From Apostichopus japonicus (lineage: Eukaryota > Echinodermata > Holothuroidea > Aspidochirotida > Stichopodidae), in NCBI RefSeq assembly GCF_037975245.1, contig NC_092576.1, forward strand, positions 31,598,611-31,662,610: 64,000 bases of DNA, written 5' to 3'. Below the pieces are notes generated by a model, which made no database searches, had not been told where the DNA came from, and saw nothing but the letters and a program-made list of their open reading frames with translations. Positions within the stretch are counted from its first letter, which is position 1, and the number at the start of each line of letters is the position of its first letter. This document shows, piece after piece, positions 25,301 through 40,300 of this stretch. A program made the translations under genes and the position numbers.

Positions 25301-28300
25301 CATTACAGAAGATACATGATGTGGATAACAACGGTTGCAATGCAATCACAGATCAGGATATTGCTAACATATTGAAATGTGTAACTAAAGGTCAACATTT
25401 TAATGAAATATGGTAAGGAAACTACTCAATAATTGATGAAATAAGCTACATCACTATATGAAAAATTGATACTTTTTCGTGGTGCCTCGTATATAACTGT
25501 CAATGCAAAATCAACTTCTAAATATTTAACTTGCCGGACTGAGTTTTAAAGTTCTATATAAAAGTATTATAAATCATTCATAAGTTAATTTACTTTTAAG
25601 CATCGGTATTGGTCATACGTGATATAAATGACGATCAACACTATTCGTTGCCAGAGAAGTTAAGCTGTGTTTGTAGGGTTAATTGTTAACGTTTAGTCTT
25701 TCAATACCTTTACTATTTCATTTTGCTTCGGTTAACTTTGACTCCAAGTATCCGCAACATTTAAAGCACTTTAAGGTTTGTATGTAAAAAAGCAAAAGGC
25801 AAAATAGTTTCACCTTACATCATAGTCAACAACTAGGTCATGAATATTCCGGTAAATCTACATATTTCATCTTTCACCAGAATAGAGATTATATTTCTTA
25901 GAGAAACAAAACCATTAATGACGTTTTGAAAAGTTAACTGTTATGATTTATTACATAAGTGTGACACATGGCTTTTTTTCATCCTTTTCATTTTACAGCT
26001 TCGAGGGTTGGCTTATGCCGGTTTCTCTCTCATCTGCTCTCACAAACTGGATGTTATCTCTGGCACTTTATGGTAAAATAGGTTTATCGTAAAGAAAGTA
26101 CTTACTGCATAAGTCTAAATATATAACATGGTTTTCATCGCCTTTTCTTGTACCAAAAAGAGAATTAATCTTTGTCTTCAGATGTGCTGAAACCCCTATC
26201 CAACTTATGTTGGTGGATTTTAATATAAGCTTATGTCACATAAACGGCAAAGTGTGTGAGACGTGTGAATGTCGATATGTAGAATGATTTAAAGTATCAA
26301 TAATTATCTTAATATGAAAGTTCAATTTTAAGTTGTAAGAACCCTGGAACTGTAGATTCAAACTGTCAGCTTAGGTAAACACTGATCGAAATGTAAGCAG
26401 CTTTCTTCCATCTAAGTACCATTGTGGGGTGTTACTTAAACGTATTTTTGATCAAAGCTGGTAACAGAACGTTTTTATAAAAACAAATTGATATGTATAG
26501 CAAAACAAAATAGTTTCCATCTCAAAATGTTTATTTCTAAGGACTGTTAGAGAGTTGCAAATCTTTGGTTAAAAGCATTTTTATCCCCCCAAAAAACAGA
26601 AACTATTTCAGCATATAAAACTTATGTTTTCTTTGCAAGGGCATGGAACATGGTGCTGTTTATGTGTTCTTTGGAGGACAACTACTCCGATAATCAGTTT
26701 AAGCATTGAAATGTTGTATAATTTGCTTCATTCTATATGTTTATCTTTCAGTTTCGTGGCATCCATATGACAAGGACTTTCGTCTGGATCTGCAAACCGG
26801 TCACTGGGAGGTACAGTATATTCTGTCTTTTTCAGTGTTTTTCACTTGATCTAAAATAACATTATCTAAAACGTAGTGTTTAATCAACAACATCCCCCCC
26901 CCAAAAAAAAAAAAAAATCTCTTGAAACATGGAACTATATTTTATATTAAGTTATATGTATAATGTAACATTGCATAATATTGCATAATATTCACATGAA
27001 ATATTATAAGGTTAAGCACTTGGTAAAACATTACTCCAGTCAATGTACGTTTTAACCTAACTGGACGAAGAAGATGGGGAACCCCCGCCCTACAACCGCC
27101 ACACCAAATTGGACACCCTCCGTTTGCACAAGCGACTGATAATTTTTTCCCCAACATGGATGGAATTTTCCAACGCTTTGCCATACCATAGACTGTTCTA
27201 ACTACATGTTTTACCCTGTTACCATTGTCTTGTCTTTTTGTATAAAGTAAGGTGATTAATTTCAGGTGAATACAAATATTTATCCGGTTGTGTATCTCTC
27301 ATTGACAGAAAGAAATTGTTGTCAAACACTTCTACTGCAGTGAAATTGGTGTAATGTTATATTTTCCTGAAATTAAAAAAACAAACAAAGTAGAGCAGTC
27401 TTGTCACCCAAATGGAAGACAGTGATTGTAATATTGTCAATTGAATAGCTAAGTCATCGCTGTGGGTTCCTCCAATGCAGTTTTTTACTATATTGTGTTG
27501 CAAATGATGTTATTTTACTTCTAGCGACCTTAAACTCTTGTTCATTTTGTTCTACGCTAAGGTTGTTGACAATCAGGTGATGGAGCATATTCGTGACAGT
27601 ACTGTATCTATCGATGGCAAACACAGTGTGTTACAACAGAGGTCAACTGTACAGCTCCTTCATGTGGCACACATACATAATGTAAGTGTAATCAAGATTT
27701 AAAGATGCTACTACTGAGAAAAATAATATTCACAGCATGGATGAATTATAGAAGCAGAAATGATATCGTCAGTCATTTTGGACCAAACCGTTTATTCAAA
27801 ACTTATTCGAGACTCTTAAATCAGAGACAATACTGGTTTTAATCTGCAGTAGATGCACCGTGGTTTTTCATGATGAAAAGTCCTTATAGTTGTCATTAAA
27901 CGTCAGTGTAAAACTAATATCAGTAAGAAAAATTATATGGATGTTTAATTGGGAAATAATATATTTAAACTATGGACAGTTTTCACATATATTGTCATAA
28001 CTACGACGTTTGCAGCGAAATTTATGCAGAATTAAAAACTACGAAAGGACAATATAAGAAAAGCACCAGGTTATCCAAAGTTTTGGTAAAAGGGTAGACT
28101 TTTTCAAAAATAGTTGAAGTTTGAAGATGAGAAGTCGTCGTCGTCATCTTCATCATCATCATATCATTTCAATCCCTTTACTTCCAATAGCTTTAATTGT
28201 GAAGATATTATCTTTTTTTTTTTTTTTTTTGGCTTTTACTGTTCTTATGTTTATGTCGTCATGTTTAGACTTATGCTATAAATATATCTTGCTAAGGTAG

Positions 28301-31300
28301 TTAGATCCCATGTTGGGTATGCAAAAGAAACGTCTTTGCTGGTTTGCTTAAAACAAGGAAGATAAAAACGTTTTGTTTCCTTCTTAACAGATTCCGATAT
28401 CCACTTTACTGTTCAGTAAATCGTTTAAGACGACTGATAATGAAACCATTATATTAAATACTGGGATACGTGTAACGAATCTGCCGCCATTACAGAAGAT
28501 ACATGATGTGGATAACAACGGTTGCAATGCAATCACAGAACAGGATATTGCTAACATATTGAAATGTGTAATGAAAGGTCAACATTTTAATGAACTATGG
28601 TAAGGAAACTACTCAATAATTGATGGAATAAGCTACATCACTCTATGAACATTTGATACTTTTTCGTGGTGCCTCGTATATAATTGTCAATGCGAAATCA
28701 ACTTCTAAAATATTTAACTTGCGGGACCGAGTTTTAAAGTTCTTTAAAAAAGTATTATAAATCATCATTCATAAGTTAATTTACTTTTAAGCATCGGTAT
28801 TGGTCATACGTCATATAAATGACGATCAACACTATTCGTTGCCAGAGAAGTTAAGCTGTATTTTTAAGGTTAATTGTTTACGTTCGGTCCTTAATACTTT
28901 TACTATTTCAGTTCGCTTCGGTTAACTTTGCTTCCAAGTATCTGAAACATTTATAGCACTTTAATATTTGTATGTAAAAACGCAAAAGGCAAAAGAATTT
29001 CACCTTACATCATAGTCAACAACTATATAGATCATGAATATTTCGGTAAATCTACATATTTCATCTTTCACCAGAATATAAGTAATATTACTTAGAGAAA
29101 CAAAACCATTAATTTAGTTTTAAAAAGTTAACTGTTATGATTTATAACATCAGTGTGATACACATGGACGTTTTTCTTCCGTTTCATTTTAAAGCTTCGA
29201 GGGTTGGCTTATGCCGGTTTCTCTCTCATCTGCTCTCACGAACTGGATGTTATCTCTGGCACTTTATGGTAAAATAGGGTTATCCTAAAGAAAGTACATA
29301 CTGAATATGTCTAAATATATAACATGGTTTTCATCACTTTTTCTTATTCTTAAAAGATTTTTGTTTTTTTCTTTGTCTTTAGATGTATTGTAAACACCTA
29401 TCAAACTAACTGGTTAATGTTAATATTTAAGCTTATGTCACATAAACGGCAAATTTATTGAAAAAAGTTTCCATCTCAAGATTCAATTTCATTCCCAAAG
29501 ACTGCAAGAGTTACGAATATTTTGTTTAAAGCATTTTTATTTAAAAAGAAGCAGAGACTAGTTCAGCATTCAATCCTTGCATTTTCTTTGCAAGCGCATG
29601 GAACACGTTGCTGTTTATGTGCTCATTGGAAGCTCAACTAGGACAATAATCAGTTTACGCATAAATATGTTGTATGATTTGCTTCATTCCATATGTTTAT
29701 CTCTCAGTTTTGTGGCGTCCATTTGACAATAACTTTCGTCCGGATCTGCAAACGGGTCACTGGGAGGTAAATTCTGTCTTTTTCAGTGTTTTTCACTTGA
29801 TCTAAATAACATTATCTACAACGTAGTGTTTAATCAACAACACCACAAGAAAACTCTTGAAAAATGGAACTATATTTTATATTAAGTTATATGTATAATG
29901 TTACAGTGATGTAACTTTTTTTCATGTTTTTAATGTCAATGGAGATACAACGATATAGGCGATCTTTGATTTGCAAACAAAGTATTGTTATGAAGTGCTT
30001 AGGCTATTTGCATAATATTAGCATGATATTGTATAAGGTTAAGCACTTGGTAAAAGCATAACTCCAGTAAATATGCGTCTTAACCTAAATGGACCAAGAA
30101 GATGAGGAACCCCCGCCCACCACAGCCACACCAAATTGGACCCCTCCGTTTTGCGCATGCGACTGACAATTTTTATCCTGCCAAAATAGTTGCTAATTAA
30201 TCTTTATGGAATTTTCCAACGCTTGATGTTTTACCATGATACCATTGTCATGCCGTTCTGTACAAAGTAAGGTGATTAATTTCAGGTGAATACAACTATT
30301 GATCCGGTTGTGTAACTCTCATTGACAGAAAGAAAATGTTATCAAAAACTTCCATTGCAATGAAATTGGTTATATTTTAATTTTTCTTAAATTAAAAAAC
30401 AAACAAAGTAGAGCAGTCTTGTCACCCAAATGGAAGACAGTGATTGTAATATTGTCAATTGAATAGCTAAGTCATCGCTGTGGGTTCCTCCAATGCAGTT
30501 TTTTACTATATTGTGTTGCAAATGATGTTATTTTACTTCTAGCGACCTTAAACTCTTGTTCATTTTGTTCTACGCTAAGGTTGTTGACAATCAGGTGATG
30601 GAGCATATTCGTGACAGTACTGTATCTATCGATGGCAAACACAGTGTGTTACAACAGAGGTCAACTGTACAGCTCCTTCATGTGGCACACAGACATAATG
30701 TAAGTGTATTCCAAATTTTAAAGATGCTACCACAGCAAAAAATAATATTCACATGATGAATTATTTGGGGCCCTTTAATTAGAAATGTTTTCCAGCATGT
30801 TCAATTCTCTTCGTAACATTTGGAAAACACGAATGACTTACAACTGTCTAACATAATAATTTTTAAATTTAAAATTGGGAAAGATATCGTTAATCATTCT
30901 GGACTAAACCGTTTAATCAAACTTATTCCAGACTCCTAAATCAGATACAACTGTGTTGTTAACCTAACATACATGCACCTTCAGTATCGTAATTGTTTTG
31001 ATGATATGTCTAAATAACTGACATGGAAAGTCAATATTTTAACTCTTCATATTAAAAAAGAGTATTATTGATATTCAATGGTGAAAGACTCGGCTGAAAC
31101 TGTACAATTTTCACATAAATTGTCGAAACTACGGCGTTCGCAGCAAAATGTATACAGAACTAAACACTACGTAAGGACAAGGTAAAAAACTAGGTCATCC
31201 AAAATTTAAGGAAAAGGGTAATCTTTTCGGACATAGTTGAGGTTTGAAGATGAGGAGTTGAAATTATAGGTCAAAGCTATTAGTGCTGTGCCGTTTACAC

Positions 31301-34300
31301 GTTTAAACGAACGAAACGAAACTATGATATCAACTGAAAATTAAATTATTGGCAAAAATCGCGTATCAATTCCCGTGTTTATTTTGTCTACTATGCGAAA
31401 TAACAACACAACTTACGATCAGTCGAATCATAAACCGCGAACGTAATCCTACTTTTGTCCCCCCCCCCGATGTATCCGGCGATATGAATGGCTTAAACTT
31501 GAACGCTGTTATCCTTTTGTGAAAACTTCCTGATTCGCGGCACAAGTGTACTTTATTTCGAGCCGACAGCGGCGGTGCAGATAATCCAGTCAATGCATGT
31601 TTGATCGAAATGATTACAATCCCTGTCCATCGCGTTGACCTCTCCCACCAGACAATATCGGGTCGAATACTCGACTTGGTAATAGTTGTTCAAATACATG
31701 ATCAAAGGAAATGTATCGATTGGAGATCGTAAAAAAAACTCTGAAAATCAGTAGAGAAATTGTGTACGAAAAGTAAGTTGGTACACCTTTCAAATTTTTC
31801 GAAAGATCCAGCAAAACACTTTCAAAAATTCACGCGAAACTGGCATATCATGCTAAATGCAACTAATGTCATGTAAACAAGGCTCTAGTACACCCATTTA
31901 TGAATAAACCGTAAGACCACATCTGGTGTTAAGCGGGGGAAAAAGAAAGTATTTTCTAGAATTTCCAAAAATACGGAAAAAATAATGTCCTACCATAGTT
32001 AAGTGTATAGCAAATAGCCTAACCACCTCGTCAGTTATGGATCTCATGTAACTACAAAAACACAACTAATTGTATTTTGCGAACTTGACGTTTTCTACAA
32101 AGATATGGTAATAATGTTAAGCATTAGTCAATCATGCCGTGTGGCCTAAAACATTTTATTACAAGGTTTACTTTCATTAAGATGGCCATAGCTCGATATC
32201 TTGTGCTGCGTGTACAGTATGGTATGAACTGTGCCTCGTGTATCATGGGGAATACTCCATGATACGTTTCTCGGAAACGTGCCAAAAATGTTAACAAACA
32301 GGTGTTAGACAGGGGATGAGCGCACAGTTGTTTGGCAAGGTACCTGGGAAAATTCTGAGCACATGTACAGTATCCTACCGTAGTATTTAAGTTGTGTTAA
32401 ACCATACTGCAGTTGTAAACTGATGTACGTTTAGTGCACGCTATTCATTTTTAGGCAGTCTAGAAACGGGGCTTTGCCGAACGTTTTTGTTTGATAATAT
32501 CGGAGGTTCTGTAAGTTAAACTTTTTAAAGATTGTAAGACAGATTAAATCTCTTTTCATTTTATAACATAATATAGCTACTCTAACTTGTCATTTAAAAT
32601 TTTTCATCAGCTTCGTGACAATTTAAATTAAAAAAGTTGTCAGTATTTTGCATCCTCAACTGTGAATTTTTTTATCGCCACACACGCAAAAATTTCCTTT
32701 TCCTTTTCCGGGGTCTTTGCCCTAGGGCGGTCCCCTGGACCCCACGCCTTTATGCTCCCACGCTACGCGTGCTCAGCGTTTTCTCGCGATTTTCGCGAAT
32801 GTTTAAACGTTAAACGAACGAAAAGTCGGCCGTTTAAACGTTTAGGTCTTTAAACGAAAACTCACAGCCCTAAAAGCTATGAGGAACAAGAACAATCATC
32901 CTTAAAAAAATTAAGGTAAATTCAAGCTAATAATATAATGTCAATACCTATATTTACAATAACTTTAATAGTTCAGATATTACCATTCTTCTGTTTTTGT
33001 TTGGTTTTTACCGTTCTTATGTTTAAGTCGTCATTTTTATGCTATAATTTTACTTGTATATTTTTACATTTACATATTTCCTTTAAAAACATTACTCCTT
33101 GAGGAATAACAAAAATTAGCAAGATATATATTTTTTTTAACTTGTGTATAGTATGATATAATGCATTTTTTCGATTTTTGAAAGATAAAACACAATTCTG
33201 GAATTTAAACTCTGGTAAACATTTATGAATTCATCACTTGGCTGAGGTTCCGGGTTAACTTTGATAACACATACTGTGACAGCAAAACGATCATGACATT
33301 GAGATATGAATGCAATAGTACGGTTGTAGTTAAGTGCTTCAGTAGAGCACGTCTGCGTTATATATTTACATAAATAGCAAACCATCATTAAATGTATATT
33401 GTGAAAGATAGTTAGATCTCATGTTGGGTATGTGCAAGAAACGATGATTGATTTGGTTTCAACAGGAAAGATAAAAAAATGGTGTTTCCTTCCTAACAGA
33501 TAACGATATCCTCTTTACTGTTCAATGAATCGCTTAAGACGACTGATAATGGAACCATTACATCAAATAATGGGATACAACTAACCAATCTGCCACCACT
33601 ACAGAAGATACACGTTGTGGATAAGAACGAACGCAATACAAGTGAAATTACAGAACGGGATATTATTAACATATTGCTATGTGCAATGGAAGATCAACAT
33701 TGTAATGTATTATGGTAAGAAAACTACTCAATAATTGATGAAATAGGCCCCAGGCTCTATACACATGTTATACCTTTACGTCGTACCTCATATATTACTT
33801 GCAATGAGTCATTAACTTGTAAAATTTCAAATTTGCGGGACTGATTTTTAAACTTCTTTGAAATGTGTTTGACTTAAGTTAATTCTCTATAAAGCATCGA
33901 TATTGGGCATACGTGATATAAATGACAATCAACAATATTCATTGCCAGAGAACTTAAAGTGTTTTCATACGGTTAGAAGTTACGTCTAGTCACTTTGTCT
34001 CTTTGCGATTTCGGTTCGCTTTGGTTAACTTTGACTCCAAGTATTCACAACATATATAACACTTCAAGGTTTGTTTTTAAGAGTGTCACCTTTATGTCAC
34101 AGTCAAGAACTAGGTAATGAATATTCCAGTAAATGTACTTCTTTACTAATCTTTTACCAGAATAGAGAAAGAAAAACATTAATTTGATACGCATTTATGT
34201 TTTTTTTTTTTTTTAAAGCTTCGAAGGTTGTCGATTGCCGGTTTCTTTCTCATCTTCGTCGTTCACGAACGTGATGATATCTCGGGCAATTAAGGGTAAA

Positions 34301-37300
34301 CTAGGGTTAACGTTAAATTACTTACTTAATAAGTGTAACAATAAAACATTGCTTTCATTGCGTATTCTTATACTGGTGATACATATTGTATGCACAGTAC
34401 CAAAGTAGATTTTTATTTGTTTTGGCCTTCAGATGTTTTGTAAACATTTATCAAACTTATGTTGGTTAATGTCAATATAAGCTTATGTCACATAAACGGC
34501 AATGTTTGAAAAAGTGTGAATGTCGATATGAAGAATTATTTAGATTTTCAATAATTATCTCAATAGAAAAGTTCAATGTTTAGTTGTTAAAAACAGAAAA
34601 TTGTGGATTTAATCAGTCAGCTTAGGTAACCATTGATCGGAATGTAAACAGTTGTCATCCAACTGAGTATCAGTGTCGGGCTTTCCTTAACGTAATTAGG
34701 CTGTGACATGAAATCAAATCAGTTTCCACCTTAAGGTTTTATTTCATCCCAAAGACTGTTACAGTTGCAACTCTTTGGTTGAAAACATGTTTATTTCAAC
34801 AGAAGCAGAAAATAGTTCAGCATTCAATCTTGCGTTTCTTTGCAATAGCATGACACTTACTGCTCATTGAAAGTACAATTTCGCCGATAATCAGTTTACG
34901 CACTAATGCTTCGTTCATATGTTTATCTTTCAGTCTTGTGGTGTCCATTCGACAGTGTATTTCATCTGGACCTACAAACCAGTCTCTGGGAGGTATGCAC
35001 AGTCTTGTTGTACTTATTCCAAAATAACTTTATCACAAAGTAGTGTTTAATCTACAACTTGACAGAAAAATTCTCTTGGGAAATAGAACAGTAGGGCCAT
35101 TTTCGACATTCAGCAGTTTATTCGTTTTTCTAAGGTTAAGCTAAATGCATCTTTTTACAGTGATGTAACTTTTGCATGTTATTGACATCAATGGAGATAC
35201 ATCGATATAGCGTATTTTCATTAGATGTGAAGGCTGTTTCCATATTACTCACATGGAATATTATCAGGATGAGCATAACATTCGGTAACAACATTAATCC
35301 AGTCAATATGTGTAACATATCTGGGTCTAACTCATGTAATTTGCAAAATAATGTTTCTCCAGTTTTCGGCGGATGTTTATCTTGACAAAAAACATATCGA
35401 CATTATACATTCATCGAGGTTGCGAAACGAGATTTCAGGAAACAACGCTTTATAAATAAAATATTGGTTCTTGTCTATGATACATTCTTAAGGAATTATT
35501 TTCACCAGTTTGACTGGCATAAATAAATAAAATTATGCCACATTTTAATTTCTAATTTAAATGTTAATTAAGTTTCCAGGTTAACGAAGAGCATGCTCAA
35601 GGTGTATGTGTTATTGTATTGTCATTTATTAGCATATTAAACCATCAGCACAGAAGTTCCAGTTACTGTGCAAGTCAGCAAGTGCAGGAAAAAATAATGA
35701 TAAACACGACGGGCAAAGCTGTAATAGGAATGAGTATTATCATTCGCATAACATAATAATAACTAGAAAGAGCAAATCGGTGCCCGTTCCCATATAATCC
35801 CCGGGACCCTAACAAACTATCCATGCCCCTTGCCCATTAGTTTATGTTGTACGGACATGTTGAAATTAAAAGACGATCTCAATAAAAACCCCTGCACCGC
35901 CTCTTACTTTGCCTTTGTGTCACTATATTGGGGTTTTGATTAATGTTAGTGATTTAAGCTGCTCCTGTAAAGCTTCCTTGAGATTTTACATGGTTGCTCA
36001 AAATTTCCTTCCTATATTTATTAAAGACGGAAACTTTTCTTCAACGTTTGGTTCATGGACTCCTTATTCCTTGCCATATGTTAAAGGATATGGTTACAGT
36101 TCTAAATAGTCAACGTTTTTACATCTCTCGAAGTTATTTAGAGATATGAGCATATAAATCGTAAGAATGTTTAATTCTTCAAAAAGAGGACAAACAAATA
36201 ATTTAAATAACAATTAAAAACAAATGACCTGACCCGTGAAGGGTTTAAAAACAAATCAAGCTAGAATGTAGAACATGTTTGTGCCCTTAACGTAATGTAA
36301 TACATTGCAAACTTTCTCAGATGAGACTTAAGTTTGAAAAAAAGATCAAAATTATATGTTTTTTTAGTTTTGATCCACAGTGGAGCATTTTAAAAGTTTT
36401 AAACCGATTATGGTTTTTTTGGTGGAATGTGCCCTGCGTTTTTCGTTTGAAGTTGTAAAGAGGGACTACCTTACCAGGATATAAACATTAATTGTAGTGT
36501 TAGTGTTAACAGTGTCATTTATTTTAAATATAGGACGAAGGCTTGCTCAGCAATCTCAAGAAGAGATCATATAAATAGATCTGCTTTATAGATAATACAG
36601 TATCTTCAATTTCATTCCAGTAGGTGGTTTTCGATTGTTATGTCACATTATGATAGACAATAAAGCGATCAACTTAAACGTTTGTAAAACATAGTTATTG
36701 TGCAGCTTTGGTTTCATTAACAGCTCTACTTGTGGACTTGTTAACTCATGACGGCACAAGCTTTGTGCTGAAATATACCTCGTTTCCAAAGACTAGTGTT
36801 CCGAAGTGTGTTACCTATTATATTATCCTTTGATACATCCTGCTGATGTACCAATATTGTTTGTAAAGTAAGTAGCATTTTAATCGCTCTTCCGTAATAG
36901 AATATCTCACCCGGAACATGATATGTACTTATCAAATCAACTTGTTAATTTTAAGCTTATTGACATTTTCCTAACCATCTCATTGTTCCTTTTTTAAATT
37001 AGGTCGAGGACTTTGAAGCTATTCGAGATTCTTTCTCACATGCATTTTCTATAAACGACAGTGACACTGGACTACAACAAAGGTCTAAAGTACAACTCCT
37101 GTACATTGCTGCCAATCATAATGTAAGTGTACATGTCAATATTCACAGATAGATGACAATGAGCAGTTGTACATTTGATTTATGTATTAGCAGTACCAAC
37201 GGTATTGACCATAATAATCATTTTTATCAAAATTTAAGAAGCAAGACCTAGGGATAATGTTTTTATTATTATAAAAGTCTAGGACTCAGTTACTGGTTTG

Positions 37301-40300
37301 TCATTAGCATATTAATAAATGTCTGTTGTTGACGCATCTTTGTTTTCAACAAATATGGTTGACAAAATCTATACAACCACCTTTAATGTTTTTTTTCACA
37401 CTTCCAACCCAATTATTCTAATGTTTCTCTGCCTGTACACAATAGTTGTAACAAAAACTATAAAGACACTCTGACTGGAATAAGTACTCAACAGTCACTG
37501 GACAGTGTTAAAATAAAGATATTTCTCAAATGGCGAAGTGGTCGTCACGTGTGTGGATTTAGGTGAAAGTTTAGTTTTGATATATAGTCCGAGAAATGGG
37601 AAATAGTTTAGTGCTAGTAGAGATTTCATATCAATTTCGTTTTGAAAAGTATTCACTTTTTAAAATATGTTAATCTCTTGATTGCTTCTAAAAGGATAAA
37701 ATGGTTAAGATCCAATTAAGGACTTATACTAATGTTAATGTATTGTTTCATAAATAATCGGAACTATGGTATATTCTTTTAACTTTATATAAACATGCTC
37801 ACATGACATTCCGAACCATTAAAATATCGAAATTTTTCAACTGATTGAAAACAGGTCATTTGGGGCCATGAAAGTCTTACTGTTTTTCCTATTGAGTGTT
37901 TGTGCTGAGTATGGGAATTGACATGATGGTATATCAGCTGTGAAAAAATTAATTTCTTTTAAAAAAAAAATGCATATGGAAATGTAACATTGACAAATAG
38001 CAATGCTTTTGAATGGGATTTCAAAATGGAAGTTTTGTGTATAGTGATCATTTCAATAAATACATGTCTTGAACATTTTACAGTTGATTAGGCAAACTAA
38101 CGGTAAAGCAGAAGGTACATTACATAATGATGCACTATGCTATATCTCTATTGGGGATGTTTGAATCAAATATATAGGATAGATTACTTCTCAAAGAAGA
38201 TAATGCAAACTCAGTGATCATACATTACCTTACCTGTTTTTCCTCTCTTATCAACAGACCCCTATATCGTGCGTTCATGTTAATAAGTGTGTTGAACGCT
38301 ATGGAGAAGAATCATTTTTACTTCGAAGTCAAGTACTTTTGGCACCGTTGACAACAGTAGAACATATATGCATTGAGAGAGGGATGGGAACTAGGGAGAT
38401 GAGGAAAATTAAAAACACAGAAATGAAGAGCATATTTCACTTCGGAATGAAATGTCAACAATTAAAAGACATATCGTTAGTATTATATGATTCAAAAATG
38501 TTATACGCTTTTTCGCACACATTTCGACAAGTTTGACCTTTAGTCTTCTTCGATCACGTTACCTGTTGCGTTTTATATTAAATAATGCACTGGAAAAGAA
38601 TATGTTTGATAAAAGTACAAAATAAACTTCAAGTGGATTTCAAATATTAAACGTTATATTTATCTATTTTACAAATGAACTAAAGAATCACAATCAGCCA
38701 TATTATGTTTCATTGGGTTTTACCAACTTAATGGGATTCGTGGCCACTACATAATATATAAATAAATACATCGATATCTTATATTGAATGTTAACACCAA
38801 TATTTGCTTGGTTTCAAATGAATGCAGTATTTTCTTTACCATGTAACTATTCATGCTAACAATAACGTAATGTGTATCATGTAAGTAGCTTATGACATCC
38901 GCTAGATGTAGACATGTACAATGCATGGTAATCTGTTTTGATACTTACTTTTGGTAAAGGAAACTTGCAGAATGAAATGATTATAGTATACCAATTCAAC
39001 ATCAAAATGTACATTTAAGAAGGTTTATCGTTTTTTCTTTCTTTCCTTGATACAGATTTCGTAGTTGTATGTTGCCCGTGGACAATCTGTCTAATTATAT
39101 ATCATCTGATATGAAAGAAAGGGATATAAGAGGTAGGTGTACACATGCACGTGGAATGAGGGTTGTCATTGTTACGTGTGGGGTGTACCTCAGCGATTTT
39201 TACTTGATTTTTAATTACAACATGTTTAATCTTCATTTCATAATGTTCATGGTCTATTCCAAATAATTTAATAGCATTTAAACAAAATGCTGACTTCTTA
39301 TGGACCAAAAAATAAGTCGAAATGTTCTTTTTTACCTGTAAATGTTGATATCTTGTCAAAAATCTCAGCATTTATTTTTCGAAATGTGATATATTACCAT
39401 TAAAGTACAACTGTTGTATGTTCAACATTTCTAAGTTGTATTCTTTCCCAAGTTATATCGATATTGTGAAGCTGAAACCCAAATATATCATATATCGAAT
39501 TTTTCAGATAAACGTTAGGAGATAAAATATAAAACTTTTCGAAAACATTTCATTTCGTAATATTTTGTTGTTAGCAAGAGATGTTAGAAATGTTGATTAT
39601 AAAATTGAAACTGGGTGACTTAGTTATCCATTTGTCAATTGTGCGTTTTCATTTCAAAGTAACACATGTAGCTATGGGAGTATGTATTTTCGGGCAACTA
39701 ACAGACATCCCACGCACCCTTGTATAGTTAGTTCATCGATTTACAGACTTACCGGTAGGCATAGGATATTTCCTGTTATTATTTATAAAGTGTTGAAAAG
39801 AGAGAGCGGAATGTAGATTACACCGATAGTTGAAGAAAAAAAAAACATGCATCAGTTAGACGCTGCTGGTTATTATCTATTGAATAATTTACTGACGTTC
39901 AGAAAAGGATCCAACAATAATTGTAAAATGATAATAATTCCTCCGGAACACTGATGCTGAACCATGCGATATTTATGTAGATATGTTCACTTATATGATA
40001 CGTGAATTTTGGGAAATATATCAGTTTTTTATTAAGCATAATAGTTCAAATGAATCACAATGTTGTTGTCTTTTTCTACATTATTCCATACGTTCTTACT
40101 ACCTGTTATTTATGTTAGTCACTTGGCCGGAATATGGGTACCGCCTAAATCTTCAAACTGGCGATTGGGAGGTGAGTTAAGGAACTGCTTGTCATAGGTT
40201 ATACTAATATTACAGTTTTATGTTTACTTCTGCTTGTGATAGTGCGATAATTGGAAAATGGACACATCACATCATATCCATATCCATATCCATATCCATA

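Larger units (their letters stand above)
23380..35300 (+). repeat. Three tandem genomic copies of the module with introns
   Basis: Intron landmarks recur in order. A block containing caccaaatt(a/g)gaca(c)ccctcc lies at about 23420, 27100 and 30125. The type 1 exon and its upstream block lie at 23.7, 27.4 and 30.4 kb. A block agacgactgataatg lies inside each type 2 exon at 25.2, 28.4 and 33.5 kb. The units span about 23380-27040, 27040-30090 and 30090-35300. Units 1 and 2 are closest. Unit 3 is longer, in part because of the hAT-like element at 31281. This shows tandem duplication at the DNA level. Confidence 0.75.

Noticed and set aside
32662-32853. 63-codon frame in the second hAT-like element
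   Set aside because: Short, in the conserved noncoding core shared with the first hAT-like element, and without transposase similarity.
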